Shown here: piece after piece, positions 1 through 8,960 of the stretch | How the letters are laid out: each line of letters starts with the position of its first letter | How positions within the stretch are numbered: position 1 is the first letter of the stretch | DNA from: Pycnococcus provasolii | Taxonomy: Eukaryota > Chlorophyta > Pseudoscourfieldiophyceae > Pseudoscourfieldiales > Pycnococcaceae | Assembly: GCA_938743325.2 (NCBI GenBank) | Contig: OW568879.1 | Coordinates: 649,641-713,640, forward strand | Direction of reading: 5' to 3' | Length of the DNA stretch: 64,000 nucleotides | The notes under the pieces: generated by a model | What the model was told of the DNA's origin: nothing | What the model saw: only the letters and a program-made list of their open reading frames with translations | Database searches by the model: none | Translations under genes and position numbers: made by a program

Positions 1-303
1 GGAGACAACGACGACGGCCAGGCGCCTCCCGCCGGCGTCGACGGTGACTTCGTCGCAATCGCTGCGGGTGACTGCCACTCGCTCGCGCTTCGACGCGACG
101 GAAGGATCGCGTTCTGGGGAGACAATCACGACGGTCAGGCGCCTCCCGCCGGCGTCGACGGCGACTTCGTCGCGACTGCTGCGGGGGGTTGGCACTCGCT
201 CGCGCTTCGACGCGATGGTGGCATCGCGTGCTTGGGACTCAACGGCGAAGGCCAGGCGCCTCCTGGCGGCGTCGATGGGCCATTCGGACACGTCGACGTG
301 TAA
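1..303 (+). CDS. RCC1-repeat protein, C-terminal end (5'-partial)
   Basis: The frame is open from base 1 to a TAA at 301-303 and has no start inside the window, so only the last 100 residues are present. They form about two and a half copies of a 39-residue (117-bp) unit containing AAGDCHSLALRRDG followed by FWGDN and GQAPP, the pattern of RCC1-type beta-propeller blades. RCC1-like propellers act as GTPase exchange factors or protein-binding scaffolds; which applies here cannot be said. The last blade is degenerate (CLGLNGEG). A TGTAA overlaps the stop codon (299-303). The repeat family is clear, the specific function is not. Confidence 0.8.
   Translation, partial: GDNDDGQAPPAGVDGDFVAIAAGDCHSLALRRDGRIAFWGDNHDGQAPPAGVDGDFVATAAGGWHSLALRRDGGIACLGLNGEGQAPPGGVDGPFGHVDV
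299..303 (+). terminator. TGTAA overlapping stop of the RCC1-repeat gene
   Basis: The stop TAA is the last three bases of TGTAA, the green-algal polyadenylation signal. Confidence 0.5.
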
Positions 304-482
304 GCAAAACTGTTTACCTATCCCTGTGGTACTTTAAGAGTCACACCATCCTATTCTACTCTACTATATCGACTTGTCAGTTAGGATACAGATACAGATT
401 GTTACAGAATGCATTGGCTGAGTTGTGAAACATCCTCCGCCAATCCCAAGTGAGGCTGGTGGGTAGGGTACAGTGGTAGTAT
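304..482. other. Short convergent intergenic spacer
   Basis: This is the 3' spacer between the RCC1-repeat gene (+) and the DFGxF-repeat gene (-). It is more AT-rich than its flanks, and both neighbours have TGTAA overlapping their stop codons, so there is almost no separate 3' UTR signal. No gene is seen. Confidence 0.5.
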
Positions 483-487
483 TTACA
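483..487 (-). terminator. TGTAA overlapping stop of the DFGxF-repeat gene
   Basis: TTACA on the + strand; the stop TAA of the minus-strand gene is inside it. Confidence 0.5.
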
Positions 488-3400
488 AGCAAGTCTTGTC
501 GGACATCTGCGCCACAAGTGTGCTCACAGCAACAAGACGCGCGGCGCGTTCATCGGGCGTACGCGCATACTTTGAAACGAGGAGGTCCGCGGCAGACACC
601 AATCGACCTTCAACATCATAAATAGTTTGTACACTCTCAGCAAGTTCCACCGCACGAGGAGCGAGCGCGGATCTTAACGTTTGCGCGAGTGCATCTGACG
701 GTGGTGCGGCGGTAGCTGTTGATGGTGGGGCCGCGGAAGCACTTGATGGTTGAGTCGCAACAACTGACGAAGGCGGTGCGGCGTCGAAGTCGCCGAAGCC
801 ATCGTCGTCGTCAGCTTCAGCGACAATGGAAGGTCCTGGTGGTGGTGCGGCGTCGAAGTCGCCGAAGCCGTCATCGTCGTCAGCTGCAGGGGCTATGGAA
901 GGTCCTGGTGGTGGTGCGGCGTCGAAGTCGCCGAAGCCGTCATCGTCGTCAGCTTCAGGAGCAAAAGAAGGTCCTGGTGGTGGTACGGCGTCGAAGTCGC
1001 CGAAGCCGTCCTCCTCCTCAGTGGGAGTGCTGACGGACGGCTCTGGCAAAGGTGCGGCATCAACCGTCGATGGTGGTACGGCGTCGAAGTCGCCGAAGCC
1101 GTCATCCTCCTCCGTGGGAGTGCTGACGGACGGCTCTGGCAAAGGTGCGGCATCAACCGTCGATGGTGGCGCGGCGTCGAAGTCGCCGAAGCCGTCCTCC
1201 TCCTCAGTGGGAGTGCTGACGGACGGCTCTGGCAAAGGTGCGGCATCAACCGTCGATGGTGGTGCGGCGTCGAAGTCGTCGAAGCCGTCATCCTCCTCAG
1301 TGGGGGTGCTGACGGACGGCTCTGGCAAAGGTGCGGCATCAACCGTCGATGGTGGTGCGGCGTCGAAGTCGTCGAAGCCGTCATCCTCCTCAGTGGGAGT
1401 GCTGACGGACGGCTCTGGCAAAGGTGAGGCATCATCCTTTGATGGTGGTGCGGCGTCGAAGTCGCCGAAGCCGTCGTCCTCCTCAGTGGGAGTGCTGATG
1501 GACGGCTCTGGCAAAGGTGCGGCATCAACCGTCGATGGTGCTGCGGCGTCGAAGTCGCCGAAGCCGTCATCCTCCTCAGTGGGAGTGCTGACGGACGGCT
1601 CTGGCAAAGGTGCGACATCAACCGTCGATGGTGCTGCGGCGTCGAAGTCGCCGAAGCCGTCATCCTCCTCTGTGGGAGTGCTGACGGACGGCTCTGACAA
1701 ACGTGAGGCATCATCCTTTGATGGTGCTGCGGCGTCGAAGTCGCCGAAGCCGTCGTCCTCCTCAGTGGGAGTGCTGACGGACGGCTCTGGCACAGGTGCG
1801 GCATCAACCGTCGATGGTGCTGCGGCGTCGAAGTCGCCGAAGCCGTCATCCTCCTCAGTGGGAGTGCTGATGGACGGCTCTGACAAAGGTGCGACATCAA
1901 CCGTCGATGGTGCTGCGGCGTCGAAGTCGCCGAAGCCGTCATCCTCCTCAGTGGGAGTGCTGACGGACGGCTCTGGCACAGGTGCGGCATCAACCGTCGA
2001 TGGTGCTGCGGCGTCGAAGTCGCCGAAGCCGTCATCCTCCTCAGTGGGAGTGCTGACGGACGGCTCTGGCACAGGTGCGGCATCAACCGTCGATGGTGCT
2101 GCGGCGTCGAAGTCGCCGAAGCCGTCGTCAGCATCAGCGATGCCTGTGTCTTCCGGTTGCGGCGGTTGTGAAACGATGTCAAGTGAGGCAGCGTCGTCGA
2201 TCGCAGGACCGGGTGTCGCTTCAGCGCTCCCGCTCAACGCGAACATGTCCTCGGAGAGCGGCGCTGGGGTCGGCGCTACAGCAGCCTGCTCACCGAAAAG
2301 GTCCTCTGACAGAGGCGCACCGCCAGCTGGTGCCGGTGTAGCCGCACCGCCGGCATCATTGAACGCGCCGAAGCCGTCGTCAGTATCAGCGATGCCTGTG
2401 TCTTGCGGTTGCGACGGTTGTGCAACGATCTCAAGTGAGGCAGCGTCGTCGATCGCAGGACCGGGTGTCGCTTCAACGCTCCCGCTCAACGCGAACATGT
2501 CCTCGGAGAGCGGCGCTGGGGTCGGCGCTACAGCAGCCTGCTCACCGAAAAGGTCCTCTGACAGAGGCGCACCGCCGGCATCATTGAATGCGCCGAAGCC
2601 GTCGTCAGTATCAGCGATGCCTGTGTCTTCCGGTTGCGGCGGTTGTGAAACGATCTCAAGTGAGGCAGCGTCGTCGATCGCAGGACCGGGTGTCGCTTCA
2701 GCGCTCCCGCTCAACGCGAACATGTCCTCGGAGAGCGGCGCTGGGGTCGGCGCTACAGCAGACTGCTCACCGAAAAGGTCCTCTGACAGAGGCGCACCGC
2801 CGGCATCATTGAACGCGCCGAAGCCGTCGTCACCATCAGAGATGCCTGTGTCTTGCGGTTGCGGCGGTTGTGAAACGATGTCAAGTGAGGCAGCGTCGTC
2901 GATCGCAGGACCGGGTGTCGCTTCAACGCTCCCGCTCAACGCGAACATGTCCTCGGAGAGCGGCGCTGGGGTCGGCGCTACAGCAGACTGCTCACCGAAA
3001 AGGTCCTCTGACAGAGGCGCACCGCCGGCATCATTGAATGCGCCGAAGCCATCGTCAGTATCAGCGATGCCTGTGTCTTCCGGTTGCGGCGGTTGTGAAA
3101 CGATCTCAAGTGAGGCAGCGTCGTCGATCGCAGGACCGGGTGTCGCTTCAGCGTTCCCGCTCAACGCGAACATGTCCTCGGAGAGCGGCGCTGGGGTCGG
3201 CGCTACAGCAGACTGCTCACCGAAAAGGTCCTCTGACAGAGGCGCACCGCCGGCATCATTGAACGCGCCGAAGCCGTCGTCACCATCAGAGATGCCTGTG
3301 TCTTGCGGTTGCGGCGGTTGTGAAACGATCTCAAGTGAGGCAGCGTCATCGATCGCAGGACCGGGTGTCGCTTCAGCGCTCCCGCTCAACGCGAACATGT

Positions 3401-4787
3401 CCTCGGAGAGCGGCGCTGGGGTCGGCGCTACAGCAGACTGCTCACCGAAAAGGTCCTTTGACAGAGGCGCACCGCCGGCATCATTGAACGCGCCGAAGCC
3501 GTCGTCAGTATCAGAGATGCCTGTGTCTTGCGGTTGCGGCGGTTGTGCAACCACCTCTAATGGGAAAGGTGGTGCTGGTGCATGCGTCGCTTTGATACCT
3601 TCGCTGAACGAGAACATGTCCTGCGATAGCTGTGCACCGCCAGCTTGTGCCGGCGTAGGCGCACCGCTCGCGTCACTAAATTCGCCAAATTCGTCGTCAG
3701 CATCAGCAGTGCCTGTGTCTTGCGGTTGTGGCGATTGTGCACCCACCTCTAATGGGAAAGGTGGTGCTGGTGCATGCGTCGCTTTGATACCTTCGCTGAA
3801 CGCGAACATATCCTGCGATAGCTGTGTACCGCCAGCTTGTGCCGGCGTAGGCGCACCGCCGGCGTCACTAAATTCGCCAAATTCGTCGTCGGCGACGGCG
3901 TTACCGGTAACGTGTGGTAGCGGCGTTTGTCCCATCCCCCCGAACATATTGCTTGATTGCGGTGCTGGCGTTGGCGCGACGTCGACCTGCTCAGCGAAAA
4001 GGTCTTCTGAGAGCGGTGCAACCCCTACGCCGTGCACTGGAGTGAGCGTACTGCCGGCGTCGTTGAATGCGCCGAAATCGTCGTCGGCGTCAACCTTAGC
4101 GGATGGAAGATTTTGTTGCTTTGGCTGCTGCGACACCTTAAGGCTTGCATAGTAGTCGTCGAACGAAGGTAGTGTCGTACTCGCCGTCCCTGTTCCTGCC
4201 GAGCCATTTGTAGCTGGCTTGCCAAGAGCCTCGGTCGCGAGCGCGCCAAACACTGCATCCGCTTGCGCCTTTTGCTTCGCCTGAACGGTGCGCTCGGCGT
4301 CCTCGAAGTCTCCAAAGTCGTCCGTATTCGTTTGCAGGTGTTGTTGCTGCATCGCCATCGGCATCGGCATCGGCATCGGCATCGCCATGGGCTGTTGCAT
4401 CATCATCTGACTGTCTGTTTGGATTTGAGAAAAGTGGGAATAGGAAGAATGGTGCTGCTGAGGAGTCCCAAAGACGACATGATTGTTATTATTGTTATTA
4501 TTATGCTGCTGCTGCTGCTGCATCATCGACGGAGAGTACATCTGCTGCTGGTTTCCGCCTCCTCCTCCTCCCGGCGACATCTGCGTGGAGTGAACATGGT
4601 GATGGATAGGCTGTTGCGTGTAGGCTGTGTTCATCTGCATATTATTCTGGTAGTACATCATCTGATGCATCTGCTGCTGCTGCATGTGCTGCTGCTGCTG
4701 CTGCTGCTGACGTTGCATCTGCATCTGCTGCTGCTGACGCTGCATCTGCTCTTGCTCTTGCTGCTGCTGCGTCGTCATGAAGAACAC
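483..4787 (-). CDS. DFGxF-repeat protein, Q-rich; gamma-synergin/aftiphilin-like accessory protein (tentative)
   Basis: A 1,434-residue low-complexity protein. Residues 1-150 are Gln-, Met- and Asn-rich, with a first Met and another at residue 4 (MTTQQQQ). The rest repeats an acidic aromatic motif, DDDFGAF or DDGFGDFD, in three tandem arrays: a 75-residue unit (about residues 430-890), a 31-residue unit in 12 copies (about 885-1255) and a 23-residue unit (about 1260-1320). The last 70 residues are non-repetitive and probably helical (ALAQTLRSALAPRAVELAE). Acidic DFGxF-type peptides are the known ligands of gamma-adaptin and GGA ear domains in gamma-synergin, aftiphilin and epsinR, so a role in clathrin/AP-1 traffic is a reasonable inference. 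No EH, ENTH or other folded domain is visible. It is divergent from the gene at 5351. Confidence 0.6.
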   Translation of the reverse strand: MFFMTTQQQQEQEQMQRQQQQMQMQRQQQQQQQHMQQQQMHQMMYYQNNMQMNTAYTQQPIHHHVHSTQMSPGGGGGGNQQQMYSPSMMQQQQQHNNNNNNNHVVFGTPQQHHSSYSHFSQIQTDSQMMMQQPMAMPMPMPMPMAMQQQHLQTNTDDFGDFEDAERTVQAKQKAQADAVFGALATEALGKPATNGSAGTGTASTTLPSFDDYYASLKVSQQPKQQNLPSAKVDADDDFGAFNDAGSTLTPVHGVGVAPLSEDLFAEQVDVAPTPAPQSSNMFGGMGQTPLPHVTGNAVADDEFGEFSDAGGAPTPAQAGGTQLSQDMFAFSEGIKATHAPAPPFPLEVGAQSPQPQDTGTADADDEFGEFSDASGAPTPAQAGGAQLSQDMFSFSEGIKATHAPAPPFPLEVVAQPPQPQDTGISDTDDGFGAFNDAGGAPLSKDLFGEQSAVAPTPAPLSEDMFALSGSAEATPGPAIDDAASLEIVSQPPQPQDTGISDGDDGFGAFNDAGGAPLSEDLFGEQSAVAPTPAPLSEDMFALSGNAEATPGPAIDDAASLEIVSQPPQPEDTGIADTDDGFGAFNDAGGAPLSEDLFGEQSAVAPTPAPLSEDMFALSGSVEATPGPAIDDAASLDIVSQPPQPQDTGISDGDDGFGAFNDAGGAPLSEDLFGEQSAVAPTPAPLSEDMFALSGSAEATPGPAIDDAASLEIVSQPPQPEDTGIADTDDGFGAFNDAGGAPLSEDLFGEQAAVAPTPAPLSEDMFALSGSVEATPGPAIDDAASLEIVAQPSQPQDTGIADTDDGFGAFNDAGGAATPAPAGGAPLSEDLFGEQAAVAPTPAPLSEDMFALSGSAEATPGPAIDDAASLDIVSQPPQPEDTGIADADDGFGDFDAAAPSTVDAAPVPEPSVSTPTEEDDGFGDFDAAAPSTVDAAPVPEPSVSTPTEEDDGFGDFDAAAPSTVDVAPLSEPSISTPTEEDDGFGDFDAAAPSTVDAAPVPEPSVSTPTEEDDGFGDFDAAAPSKDDASRLSEPSVSTPTEEDDGFGDFDAAAPSTVDVAPLPEPSVSTPTEEDDGFGDFDAAAPSTVDAAPLPEPSISTPTEEDDGFGDFDAAPPSKDDASPLPEPSVSTPTEEDDGFDDFDAAPPSTVDAAPLPEPSVSTPTEEDDGFDDFDAAPPSTVDAAPLPEPSVSTPTEEEDGFGDFDAAPPSTVDAAPLPEPSVSTPTEEDDGFGDFDAVPPSTVDAAPLPEPSVSTPTEEEDGFGDFDAVPPPGPSFAPEADDDDGFGDFDAAPPPGPSIAPAADDDDGFGDFDAAPPPGPSIVAEADDDDGFGDFDAAPPSSVVATQPSSASAAPPSTATAAPPSDALAQTLRSALAPRAVELAESVQTIYDVEGRLVSAADLLVSKYARTPDERAARLVAVSTLVAQMSDKTCL
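832..1020 (-). repeat. 69-bp tandem repeat (3 copies) in the DFGxF gene
   Basis: Copies begin near 832, 901 and 970, a 69-bp period coding for a 23-residue unit of the type PPPGPSIAP plus ADDDDGFGDFDAA. Copies differ by a few substitutions. Confidence 0.8.
1021..2136 (-). repeat. 93-bp tandem repeat (12 copies) in the DFGxF gene
   Basis: The string GTGGGAGTGCTGA recurs with a 93-bp period from 1021 to 2044. It codes for a 31-residue unit with DDGFGDFD followed by PEPSVSTPTEE. The array is in frame, and copies differ mainly in a TVDAA versus KDDAS segment. Confidence 0.9.
2116..3492 (-). repeat. 225-bp tandem repeat (about 6 copies) in the DFGxF gene
   Basis: CCGAAGCCGTCG recurs near 2116, 2368, 2593, 2818, 3043, 3268 and 3493. 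The period is 225 bp except for a 27-bp insertion in one copy (2116 to 2368). The 75-residue unit contains DDGFGAFNDAGG, LSEDLFGEQ and LSEDMFALSG. More degenerate copies continue to about 4100. Confidence 0.9.
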
Positions 4788-5350
4788 TCCCTCAATGATG
4801 ATGATGGTGAGTTCCCAGGGCGAAGAAGAAGAAGAAGAAGAAAAGAAAAGCCTCGGGAAAGGGAAACGGTTTCGGGGTTTCTTTCGGGGTTCGCATATTC
4901 CAGTTACGATAGGGGTTTCAGTTCGTTCGGGGTTTGGTTTCAGTTAAGTCGGGGTTTCAGTTAAGGTAGGGGTTTCAGTTCGTTCGGGGTTTCAGTTCGT
5001 TCGGGGTTTCAGTTCGTTCGGGGTTTGGTTTCAGTTCGGGGTTTCAGTTCGGGGTTTCAACAGTTCGGGGTTTCCATAACCTGTTCCATAGGGCTCCGGC
5101 TTGAGGTGGTGGGCTTCATTCCGCTTCCTTCCGGGGGGGAGTTCCGAACCGAACGAAGCAAGTCGACCAGTAGGGTCGGGGACTCCCAAGGTGGAAAAGC
5201 ATAACCTTATGGTCGAGCGCCGCCACCCCCAGGCAGGAAAAGGCCGTGTCCCTTTTCCCTTCCCTGACAAGCCTGAGTGAGTTTCGAGAATTTAACAACA
5301 TCCGTAAGTACCTGCCGCCATACACTGCAGTACTACTTCCTTTCCTGATC
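4788..5350. promoter_or_regulatory. Divergent promoter region with GGGGTTTCAGTTCG repeats
   Basis: This region separates the divergent DFGxF-repeat gene (-) and the Nopp140-like gene (+). Bases 4866-5085 contain about a dozen GGGGTTT cores in the context TTCGGGGTTTCAGTTC, irregularly spaced and all in the same orientation. No coding potential is convincing. The repeats resemble the TTCGGGG variant near 19.76 kb and the GGGGTT-rich strings upstream of SMC4. Confidence 0.6.
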
Positions 5351-6808
5351 ATGCCTCCACCTCCCCTTGGTGGTGACTCCCGTGATGATGTCCTTTCTTT
5401 CCTAAAAACCTCAGGAGTTCCCTCAAGTTTGGTCAAGCAAGTCGCCGATGCTCTTGACAAGAACAAGTCAGATGATTCCAAGTCAAAGTCGTCGGGCAGT
5501 GATGACTCCTCGTCGTCGTCGGACTCAGACGACTCTTCTTCTTCGGAGTCGAAAGAGAAGAAGGATGACGACGACGACGATTCATCCAGCGACAGCGACT
5601 CGGACGACTCCTCGTCGTCAGACAGTGACAGCGACAGCGATAGTGACAGCGACGAAAAGAAGGAGGCGGCGAAGAAGAAGGAGAAGGACGACGACTCCAG
5701 CGACAGCGACTCGGACGACTCGTCGTCGTCAGACAGCGATAGCGACAGCGACAGCGACGAAAAGAAGGCGGCGACGACGAAGAAGGAGAAGGACGACGAC
5801 TCCAGCGACAGCGACTCGGACGACTCGTCGTCGTCAGACAGCGATAGCGACAGCGGCAGCGACGAAAAGAAGGAGGCGGCGAAGAAGAAGGAGAAGGACG
5901 GCGACTCCAGCGACAGCGACTCGGACGACTCGTCGTCGTCAGACAGCGATAGCGACAGCGACGAAAAGAAGGCGGCGGCGGCGAAGAAGGACGACGACTC
6001 CAGCGACAGCGACTCGGACGACTCCTCCTCGTCGGAGAGCGACGACGACGACGAGGGCGGCGGCGGCGGCGGCGGCAACAAGGAGGACGAGAAGATGAAA
6101 GACGGCGACTCCAGTGATAGCGACTCGGACGACTCCTCGTCGTCAGACAGCGATAGTGACAGCGAGTCCGACGACGACGATGAGAACAAGAATAAGGAGG
6201 AGAAACCAGCTGTTGAAAAGATGGAGGAGGACTCGTCAGATTCTGATACGTCATCGTCCGACGATGATAGCGAAAGTTCAGAGGACTCTAAGGAGGAGCC
6301 TGCCAAGGCAGGTGCAAAGCGCGCGGCACCCGAATCAGACTCGGAGAGCAGCGACGACGACGACGACGACGACGAGAAGGAGAAGGAGGAAGCGAAAGCT
6401 GTGAAAACGCCTGCGGCAAAGCGTGCCAAGGTGGAAACGCCTGCGGCTGCTGCAACTCCGGAGCCGACGCCGGCTCGCATGACGACTCGTTCGCGCGCAA
6501 AGGCTGAGGCGCCACCTGCGTCGTCGACACGGTCGCAGGCTGCTAAGACACCGGGCACGAGAACACCGGGCACGCCATTCCAGCGCGTGGACATGTCAAA
6601 GTGGAGCGGGAAGCTTGGTGGCATCGGCGAGGACAACAGTTACGCCGCCACGTTCGGAGAGAGGGGAGTTGGTGCTAAGGCGCAAGCAAAGCTGGGCGTG
6701 GTTCGCGGGAAGGGCTTCACGCGTGAGAAGAACAAAATGAAGCGGCAGGCGGTGTACCGCGGCGGCCAGATTGACTTGGGGTCCAACAGCGTCAAATTCG
6801 ACGACTGA
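5351..6808 (+). CDS. NOLC1: Nopp140/SRP40-type nucleolar phosphoprotein
   Basis: A 485-residue protein with the layout of the Nopp140/SRP40 family. Residues 11-40 (DVLSFLKTSGVPSSLVKQV) look like the N-terminal LisH-like helix. Residues 45-345 alternate acidic serine tracts (DSSSDSDS) with lysine-rich blocks (EKKEAAKKKEK), the typical CK2 target repeats. The C-terminus (about 410-485) is an SRP40_C domain with FQRV, GKGFTREKNKMKRQ, YRGGQID and a final KFDD. The family chaperones box C/D and H/ACA snoRNPs between nucleolus and Cajal bodies and links them to RNA polymerase I. The frame is open upstream to an ATG at 5246, but the ATG at 5351 begins immediately before the LisH-like segment. TGTAA lies at 6845. 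Confidence 0.9.
   Translation: MPPPPLGGDSRDDVLSFLKTSGVPSSLVKQVADALDKNKSDDSKSKSSGSDDSSSSSDSDDSSSSESKEKKDDDDDDSSSDSDSDDSSSSDSDSDSDSDSDEKKEAAKKKEKDDDSSDSDSDDSSSSDSDSDSDSDEKKAATTKKEKDDDSSDSDSDDSSSSDSDSDSGSDEKKEAAKKKEKDGDSSDSDSDDSSSSDSDSDSDEKKAAAAKKDDDSSDSDSDDSSSSESDDDDEGGGGGGGNKEDEKMKDGDSSDSDSDDSSSSDSDSDSESDDDDENKNKEEKPAVEKMEEDSSDSDTSSSDDDSESSEDSKEEPAKAGAKRAAPESDSESSDDDDDDDEKEKEEAKAVKTPAAKRAKVETPAAAATPEPTPARMTTRSRAKAEAPPASSTRSQAAKTPGTRTPGTPFQRVDMSKWSGKLGGIGEDNSYAATFGERGVGAKAQAKLGVVRGKGFTREKNKMKRQAVYRGGQIDLGSNSVKFDD
5520..6180 (+). repeat. Acidic serine/lysine codon repeats in the Nopp140-like gene
   Basis: Four to six imperfect repeats of about 120-135 bp are built of GACAGCGACTCGGACGACTC followed by a lysine-rich AAGAAGGAG block. 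They lie in frame within the coding region and keep an open frame on other frames and strands too. Confidence 0.75.
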
Positions 6809-7461
6809 GGTGATTCCTATCGTAGTTATGATAAGGTAGTCGACTGTAAGTTAAGGTTAAGTTAAGTGACGTATAATAAAACAGAAGTAGATAGATATTT
6901 AGACTACTGTACATTACATCGTGATGTTTGTGACGTACTGTACTTAGACTACCGTAGGGTTCCTCACCTAAGGGAGTTGCTCTTCTTCCGAGTCTTCTTC
7001 TTCCCCCTGGCCAGGCACCTGGATTTCTTGAATTTCCACCACCACCTCCTCCTCTCCCTCCTGCTCCTGCTCTTTTTCCTCTCCAGTAGAACTATTTTCT
7101 CGTACTACCATGTGGTATATACCAACTACCGGGCAGCCTGATGAGGTCTTTAGCCTGAAGGTGATAGGGTCCCTCCATGGACCTGGTCCCTTTACCACCC
7201 TGGTACAGTATTGCTTTTCTTTTTCGCGAGCGTTCCTTCCGACCTTCCCCGCAGAAGGCTCCTTTTCCCTCGGCCTCGGCCGGCCCCTCCAGGTGGGGTT
7301 AGGGTTACCCGGTAAGGTTAGGAGGAAAGCCGCGCATATTCTTGCCTTATTCTTTTTCTCACGCATTACTCCCATTAGCATTCTTCGAGGCTCGTCCCTG
7401 GAGCTTGCTTTTCTGCCAGGCGAAGCACGCCCCTCTGATTTCCTCATTATTAGCGTCAGTC
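6809..7461. promoter_or_regulatory. Intergenic region upstream of the kelch gene
   Basis: The stretch holds the 3' end of the Nopp140-like gene (TGTAA at 6845-6849), an AT-rich patch (6860-6960), a pyrimidine-rich tract (about 6970-7085) and a telomere-like GGGGTTAGGGTTACCC at 7297-7312. Frames open here on either strand are low-complexity and not credible as genes. Confidence 0.45.
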
Positions 7462-8634
7462 ATGGCGGTCATCGAGGAAGTCCCACAGTCCTCCCACTCT
7501 CATGGTCATGGCGGCCCTTCCCCTTCCCCTTCTTCTCTTTCGGCGGCGGCGGCCAGGGTTCTTTCGAGTGGATCGTTCGTCACCACCACCGTCCTTGAGG
7601 ATGCTGTCGCGGCCTCTCCTGCCCCTTTGGTGGGTCCACCACCGGCAGAACTCCCGTCAGGACGAGGAGGGCACGCGGCTTGCACGGCGCCCTTGCCCGC
7701 AGACGCGCGGGAGGGGGAGGACGTGTGCTGCGTCGTCTTCGGAGGGGCGAACCGCGAACCGACCGTATTCGACGACGTGTGGAGGTTAGTCGGAAACTCG
7801 TCCACGGGCGCTTTCAGGTGGAAGCGAGTCGTGGCGCCACCCTTAACCAACGACGACGGTGTGCAACACGCGCCGAGTGCTCGAAGTGGCGCATCGGCGA
7901 GCCTCGTTGGAAAGCACGTGTACGTCTTCGGAGGGCAAGATCCCGCGTCGGGCATGGTGTTCAACGACGTTCACGCGCTCGACACGGAGACGGGAGGCTG
8001 GCAGAGGATCGAGCCGGCAAGTCAAAGCCCGCCACCTATGCACTCCCACGCGTGCGGCGTCCTGCGAGGACGCTGCTTGCTCGTCTTCGGCGGAGCAAGC
8101 CCGAACGGCGTACACGCGGACGTGTACGTGTTCGACACGGAGACGCGCACGTGGACGAACGCCAAGGTGAGTGCCGACGACGGTGTGAGGGTGCCTGCGC
8201 CGCGCGAGATGCATTCGGGCATCATGGCAGACGACTGCACGATGGTGGTGTACGGAGGGCGCGGAGCAGACGGTGCGGTGCTCGACGACGCGGCGGTGCT
8301 CGACGCGAGCGACGGCGCAAAGTTCATGTGGCGACGCCGGAGGCGAACAGGCCACGCCAGATGCGCGCACGCCTCCGCCGCGGCATTCGGCGGGAGTGCC
8401 GCTCTCGTTCACGGCGGATTCACGGGCAGTGCAGTTGCTGCGAACCCAGAGTTGCTAGACGTCGCGTCTCTGTCCCTTCGCACGGCGGCGCCCGCGCACG
8501 AGCGCGCCGACATTCCTCGCTTTGCGCACGCCGCTGCCGCCGCCGACCTGTCCTCCTCCTCCGCCGTCGTCTTGTTCGGCGGCGTGACTCCCGAGGAGGA
8601 TCTCGCGGACGTGCTGTTGTGGACTGCGAGCTAA
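7462..8634 (+). CDS. Kelch-repeat beta-propeller protein
   Basis: A 390-residue protein with six kelch-type blades, recognisable from VVFGG, YVFGG, LVFGGAS, VVYGG, LVHGG and VLFGG, each followed by a Trp or Asp-x-Val strand such as NDVHALDTETGGW and ADVYVFDTETRTW. No BTB, F-box, Rab or other partner domain is present, so it is a lone propeller and the ligand cannot be predicted. Human RABEPK has a similar lone-propeller build. An ATG at 7342 is in frame, but the ATG at 7462 (context GTCATGG) opens just before the conserved part. TGTAA follows the stop by 8 bases (8642-8646). Confidence 0.8.
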   Translation: MAVIEEVPQSSHSHGHGGPSPSPSSLSAAAARVLSSGSFVTTTVLEDAVAASPAPLVGPPPAELPSGRGGHAACTAPLPADAREGEDVCCVVFGGANREPTVFDDVWRLVGNSSTGAFRWKRVVAPPLTNDDGVQHAPSARSGASASLVGKHVYVFGGQDPASGMVFNDVHALDTETGGWQRIEPASQSPPPMHSHACGVLRGRCLLVFGGASPNGVHADVYVFDTETRTWTNAKVSADDGVRVPAPREMHSGIMADDCTMVVYGGRGADGAVLDDAAVLDASDGAKFMWRRRRRTGHARCAHASAAAFGGSAALVHGGFTGSAVAANPELLDVASLSLRTAAPAHERADIPRFAHAAAAADLSSSSAVVLFGGVTPEEDLADVLLWTAS

Positions 8635-8960
8635 GTACCTATGTAAGTGACTTATTACCAAAAACAAAACACACACAACTTGCTGGCCATGGCCGTGCTT
8701 ATGCCATGCAGGCAACGAGCTGACAGACACGTCGGCCTCTGCGCACATGTGGCGACATACTGTATTGTAATGTGTGGTGGGAGACCGACCCCTAAGTTTT
8801 TAATACAAGGACGGAATTCGGGGTTAGGGTTAGGGTTAGGGTTAGGGTTAGGGTTATGTTGTTCCCGCCCCTGCTGACGTGCTCGCCCTTCCCCTCCCTC
8901 TCCCCCTCCTCCCCCTGCTCGAATCATTCTGCTCCATGCCCGCTGTGCCGCTTCGTCGCC
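8635..8960. promoter_or_regulatory. Intergenic region with TTAGGG tract upstream of RAB3GAP1
   Basis: It carries the kelch gene polyadenylation signal and, at about 8820-8857, six consecutive TTAGGG units. These lie about 100 bp before the chosen RAB3GAP1 start and are followed by a C/T-rich stretch. No other gene is seen. Confidence 0.6.
8820..8857 (+). repeat. Interstitial telomere-type repeat (TTAGGG, 6 units)
   Basis: Six perfect TTAGGG units run on the + strand in the presumed promoter or 5' UTR of the RAB3GAP1-like gene. The tract ends in GTTATG. Confidence 0.95.

Noticed and set aside
826-4152. A 1,108-codon open frame on the + strand, antisense to the DFGxF-repeat gene
   Set aside because: The codon-periodic tandem repeats keep the complementary frame open. 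Its composition (Ser, Gly, Ala) has no domain, and the minus-strand frame explains the repeats and the TGTAA signal better.
5116-6636. A 506-codon Ser/Phe-rich frame antisense to the Nopp140-like gene
   Set aside because: It is a mirror of GAC/AGC repeats. The + strand has the family's N- and C-terminal domains.
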